Positions 12,628-14,823 of a stretch of DNA of 14,823 bases are shown piece by piece (within the stretch, counting starts at the first letter, position 1; every line of letters starts with the position of its first letter). The notes beneath the pieces were generated by a model. The model did no database searches, was not told the origin of the DNA, and saw only the letters and a list, made by a program, of their open reading frames with translations. The DNA comes from Blastocatellia bacterium (lineage in GTDB: Bacteria; Acidobacteriota; Blastocatellia; Pyrinomonadales; Pyrinomonadaceae). The stretch lies in NCBI GenBank assembly GCA_003487805.1, contig DNNE01000134.1, positions 30,721-45,543 of the forward strand. Direction: 5' to 3'. A program made the translations under genes and the position numbers.

Positions 12628-14723
12628 TGGCTAAGCAAGACTTAAATCTGTTCCGGAATATCGGCATCATGGCGCACATCGATGCCGGTAAAACCACCAC
12701 CACGGAACGTGTCCTTTATTACACGGGCATCACGCACAAAATCGGCGAGGTGCACGAGGGCACGGCAATCATGGACTGGATGGAGCAGGAGCAAGAGCGG
12801 GGCATCACGATCACCAGCGCCGCGACGACCTGTTTCTGGGAGCGAAACGGAATCGATCACCGCATCAACATCATTGATACGCCGGGTCACGTAGATTTCA
12901 CGATGGAAGTTGAGCGCAGCCTTCGCGTTCTCGACGGCGCCGTCGCTGTGTTTGACGGGGTCGCTGGCGTTGAGCCGCAATCGGAAACTGTCTGGCGTCA
13001 GGCTGACAAGTATCGTGTCCCGCGTATTTGTTTTATTAACAAACTCGATCGCGCGGGCGCCTCGTTCCAGCGCTCATTCGAATCCATTATTACTCGCCTT
13101 GGCGCAAATCCGGTCGCGTTGCAAATTCCGATCGGGCTGGAAGATCAGTTCAAAGGCGTCGTTGACATCATCACGATGAAGGGGTTGATTTGGAACGATG
13201 AGTCCAAAGGCTCCAAGTACGAAACCGTTGAAATTCCTGAAGAGTTGAAGGAAGAAGCCGCGGCTGCGCGCGAGAAGCTGATCGAGGCCGTGGCCACCGT
13301 CGACGATGGCTTGATGCACAAGTACATCGAAGGCGAGAAGGTTACGGAAGACGAGATTCGCGCGGCGTTGCGCAAGGGAACAATTGAATTGAGGCTTGTT
13401 CCGGTGGTCACCGGTTCCGCGTTCAAGAACAAGGGCGTGCAGACGCTGCTCGATGCGGTGGTTGACTACCTGCCGTCGCCCCTGGACATTCCGCCCGTCG
13501 AAGGCGTGAACCCGAAGAACGGCCAAAAAGAAGAGCGTCCACCGGATGCCAGCGCCCCGTTCAGCGGCCTGGTTTTCAAGATCATGGCCGACAAGCATCT
13601 GGGCCAGCTTTCATTCGTTCGTATCTATAGCGGGACGATCAGGTCCGGCTCGTATGCTTACAACTCGGCTAAGGACACTCGTGAACGCGTCGGTCGCTTG
13701 ATGCTTATGCATGCGAACAAGCGCGAAGATACCGAAGAGGCGAGCGCCGGCGAAATCATCGCAATCGGCGGCATGAAGCAGGTCACCACCGGCGACACCG
13801 TCTGCGATGAAAACAAGCCCATCATTCTCGAAGCCATTGATTTTCCGGCGCCGGTTATTCGGGTCGCGGTCGAACCCAAAACTCGCGCCGATCAGGACAA
13901 GCTGGGTATCGCGCTAGGTCGCCTGGCCCAGGAAGATCCTTCGTTCAATGTGTCAACTGATCATGAAACCGGGCAGACGATTATCGCCGGCATGGGTGAG
14001 TTGCACCTTGAGATAATTGTGGACCGGATGAAGCGCGAGTTCGGCGTCGAGGCGAATGTTGGCAAACCGCAAGTCGCTTATCGCGAGACGATTACGCAGC
14101 CGGCCGCAGGCAAGGAAATCTTTAAGAAGCAGACCGGCGGTCGCGGCCAATACGCGCACGTCGAGCTGGAGATCGAGCCGGCGCCGGGTGAAGGGTTCGT
14201 TTTCGAGAGCGAGATCAAGGGCGGAGCAATTCCGCGCGAGTTCATCAAGCCGACTGAGCAGGGCATTCATGACGCCCTGGAGCGCGGTTATCTCGCCGGG
14301 TATGACATGGTCGACATAAGAGTGCGCCTGGTCGATGGCGGCTTTCACGAGGTTGACTCGGACGAACGCGCCTTTATCATTGCGGGCTCTCTGGCGTTTC
14401 AGGACGCGGTCCGAAAAGCCAAGCCGGTTTTGCTCGAACCGATCATGCGAGTTGAGGTCGTGACGCCGGACGACTACGTTGGCGCGGTCAACGGCGATCT
14501 GATGAGGCGTCGAGGTCAGTTCTCCGGAACCGAGATGCGGCCGGGTGGCGCCCAGGTGATCACCGCATACGTGCCGCTCTCAGAAATGTTTGGTTACACT
14601 ACCGATCTTCGTTCGGCGACGCAGGGCCGCGCGACTTCGACGATGCATTTTGAGCGTTATGATCAGGCGCCCAAGAACGTTGCCGAGGAAGTGATCGCGA
14701 AAGTTCAGGGCGTAGCAAAATAA
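12627..14723 (+). CDS. fusA: translation elongation factor G
   Basis: A 698-residue EF-G, full length. GTPase motifs are intact: P-loop AHIDAGKTTTT (Lys22), switch I RGITITSAATT, DTPGH at 84-88, NKLD at 138-141 and GSAF in the G5 loop. Domain II begins near FSGLVFKIMADKHLGQLSFVRIYSG, domain III contains EDPSFNVSTDHETGQTIIAGMGELHLEI, domain IV has QTGGRGQYAHVELEIEP and HEVDSDERAF, and domain V begins LLEPIMRVEVVTPDDYVGAV. EF-G moves tRNAs and mRNA through the ribosome and helps recycle it. ATG 12627 is chosen because it overlaps the rpsG stop and gives the usual MAK start; a GTG two codons earlier is possible. The tuf gene follows after an 81-base repeat-bearing spacer. Confidence 0.98.
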   Translation: MAKQDLNLFRNIGIMAHIDAGKTTTTERVLYYTGITHKIGEVHEGTAIMDWMEQEQERGITITSAATTCFWERNGIDHRINIIDTPGHVDFTMEVERSLRVLDGAVAVFDGVAGVEPQSETVWRQADKYRVPRICFINKLDRAGASFQRSFESIITRLGANPVALQIPIGLEDQFKGVVDIITMKGLIWNDESKGSKYETVEIPEELKEEAAAAREKLIEAVATVDDGLMHKYIEGEKVTEDEIRAALRKGTIELRLVPVVTGSAFKNKGVQTLLDAVVDYLPSPLDIPPVEGVNPKNGQKEERPPDASAPFSGLVFKIMADKHLGQLSFVRIYSGTIRSGSYAYNSAKDTRERVGRLMLMHANKREDTEEASAGEIIAIGGMKQVTTGDTVCDENKPIILEAIDFPAPVIRVAVEPKTRADQDKLGIALGRLAQEDPSFNVSTDHETGQTIIAGMGELHLEIIVDRMKREFGVEANVGKPQVAYRETITQPAAGKEIFKKQTGGRGQYAHVELEIEPAPGEGFVFESEIKGGAIPREFIKPTEQGIHDALERGYLAGYDMVDIRVRLVDGGFHEVDSDERAFIIAGSLAFQDAVRKAKPVLLEPIMRVEVVTPDDYVGAVNGDLMRRRGQFSGTEMRPGGAQVITAYVPLSEMFGYTTDLRSATQGRATSTMHFERYDQAPKNVAEEVIAKVQGVAK

Positions 14724-14725
14724 AT

Positions 14726-14794
14726 AGGTCCCATAGGCCTGATTTGTCCCATACGTCCGATGGGACGAATGGGGCGAATGGGACGGATGGGGCA
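14726..14794. repeat. 9-bp period repeat with inverted halves in the fusA-tuf spacer
   Basis: Four tandem 9-mers lie at 14759-14794: GATGGGACG, AATGGGGCG, AATGGGACG and GATGGGGCA. The preceding stretch, 14726-14758, keeps the 9-base phase but in complementary form (GTCCCAT at 14728-14734 and 14746-14752). At the junction CCCAT-A-CGTCC (14748-14758) pairs with GGACG-A-ATGGG (14763-14773) across a 4-base loop, giving a 10-pair hairpin with one A-A mismatch. There is no T-run, so read-through into tuf is expected. Confidence 0.75.
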
Positions 14795-14804
14795 GATACA
14801 GAAC

Positions 14805-14823
14805 ATGAGCAAAGAGAAATTTG
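14805..14823 (+). CDS. tuf: elongation factor Tu, first six codons (partial)
   Basis: ATGAGCAAAGAGAAATTTG encodes MSKEKF, the usual opening of bacterial EF-Tu (MSKEKFxRxKPH). It lies 81 bases after fusA in the conserved order rpsL-rpsG-fusA-tuf. Six residues alone are weak evidence; gene order makes the call. The rest lies beyond the window edge. Confidence 0.75.

Noticed and set aside
12621..12629. GTG at 12621 as the EF-G start
   Set aside because: It would add MV before the usual MAK opening. ATG 12627 overlaps the rpsG stop in the common TAATG arrangement.
14726..14794. CRISPR-like array in the fusA-tuf spacer
   Set aside because: Units are 9 bp and directly adjacent without spacers, so it is a simple tandem repeat with an inverted half.

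Overview
The window looks like a chromosomal segment from an Acidobacteriota bacterium, most plausibly class Blastocatellia (subdivision 4). The inference rests on paired secreted carboxypeptidase-regulatory-like proteins, a TPR protein with Asn/Ala-rich linkers on both sides of the repeats, frequent weak or absent Shine-Dalgarno sites, and GTG/TTG starts. No taxonomic search could be run, so this is a guess from gene content. No insertion sequence, CRISPR array, tRNA or rRNA was seen.

Layout. Positions 1-2422 (minus strand) hold two translationally coupled secreted beta-sandwich proteins, the downstream one running off the left edge. Positions 2571-4256 (plus) encode an FHA-GAF-class III nucleotide cyclase. 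A 170-bp spacer built from degenerate GAGCTAAGAGC-type repeats in two inverted arms leads into a site-2 protease with a C-terminal CBS region (4428-5558). Convergent to it on the minus strand are a half-size EamA/DMT permease (5565-6008) and a TIR-like (CAP12/Pycsar-effector family) protein with an unassigned beta-rich C-terminal domain (6068-6967). The TIR gene stands head to head with the cdaA-cdaR-glmM operon (7275-9955), which makes c-di-AMP and glucosamine-1-phosphate for peptidoglycan. Next come a candidate three-hairpin small RNA ending in a strong intrinsic terminator (about 10135-10248), a TPR lipoprotein-like gene (10328-11122) and a 57-residue single-pass membrane protein (11157-11330).

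The right third is the str operon, rpsL-rpsG-fusA-tuf (11770 to the right edge; only six codons of tuf are inside). It is preceded by a consensus sigma70-type promoter at 11351-11379 and a leader of about 380 nt. The first 175 nt of that leader contain four consecutive well-paired structures, the last a closing stem around two hairpins. The fusA-tuf spacer is a 9-bp-period repeat that folds into a hairpin.

Most interesting points: the structured RNA ahead of rpsL, the small RNA candidate after glmM, and the TIR-like protein divergent from the c-di-AMP synthase with a perfect 17-bp palindrome in its upstream region. The protein-coding core (str operon, cdaA operon) is housekeeping. The novelty candidates are mainly RNA and regulatory elements plus the orphan TIR protein.
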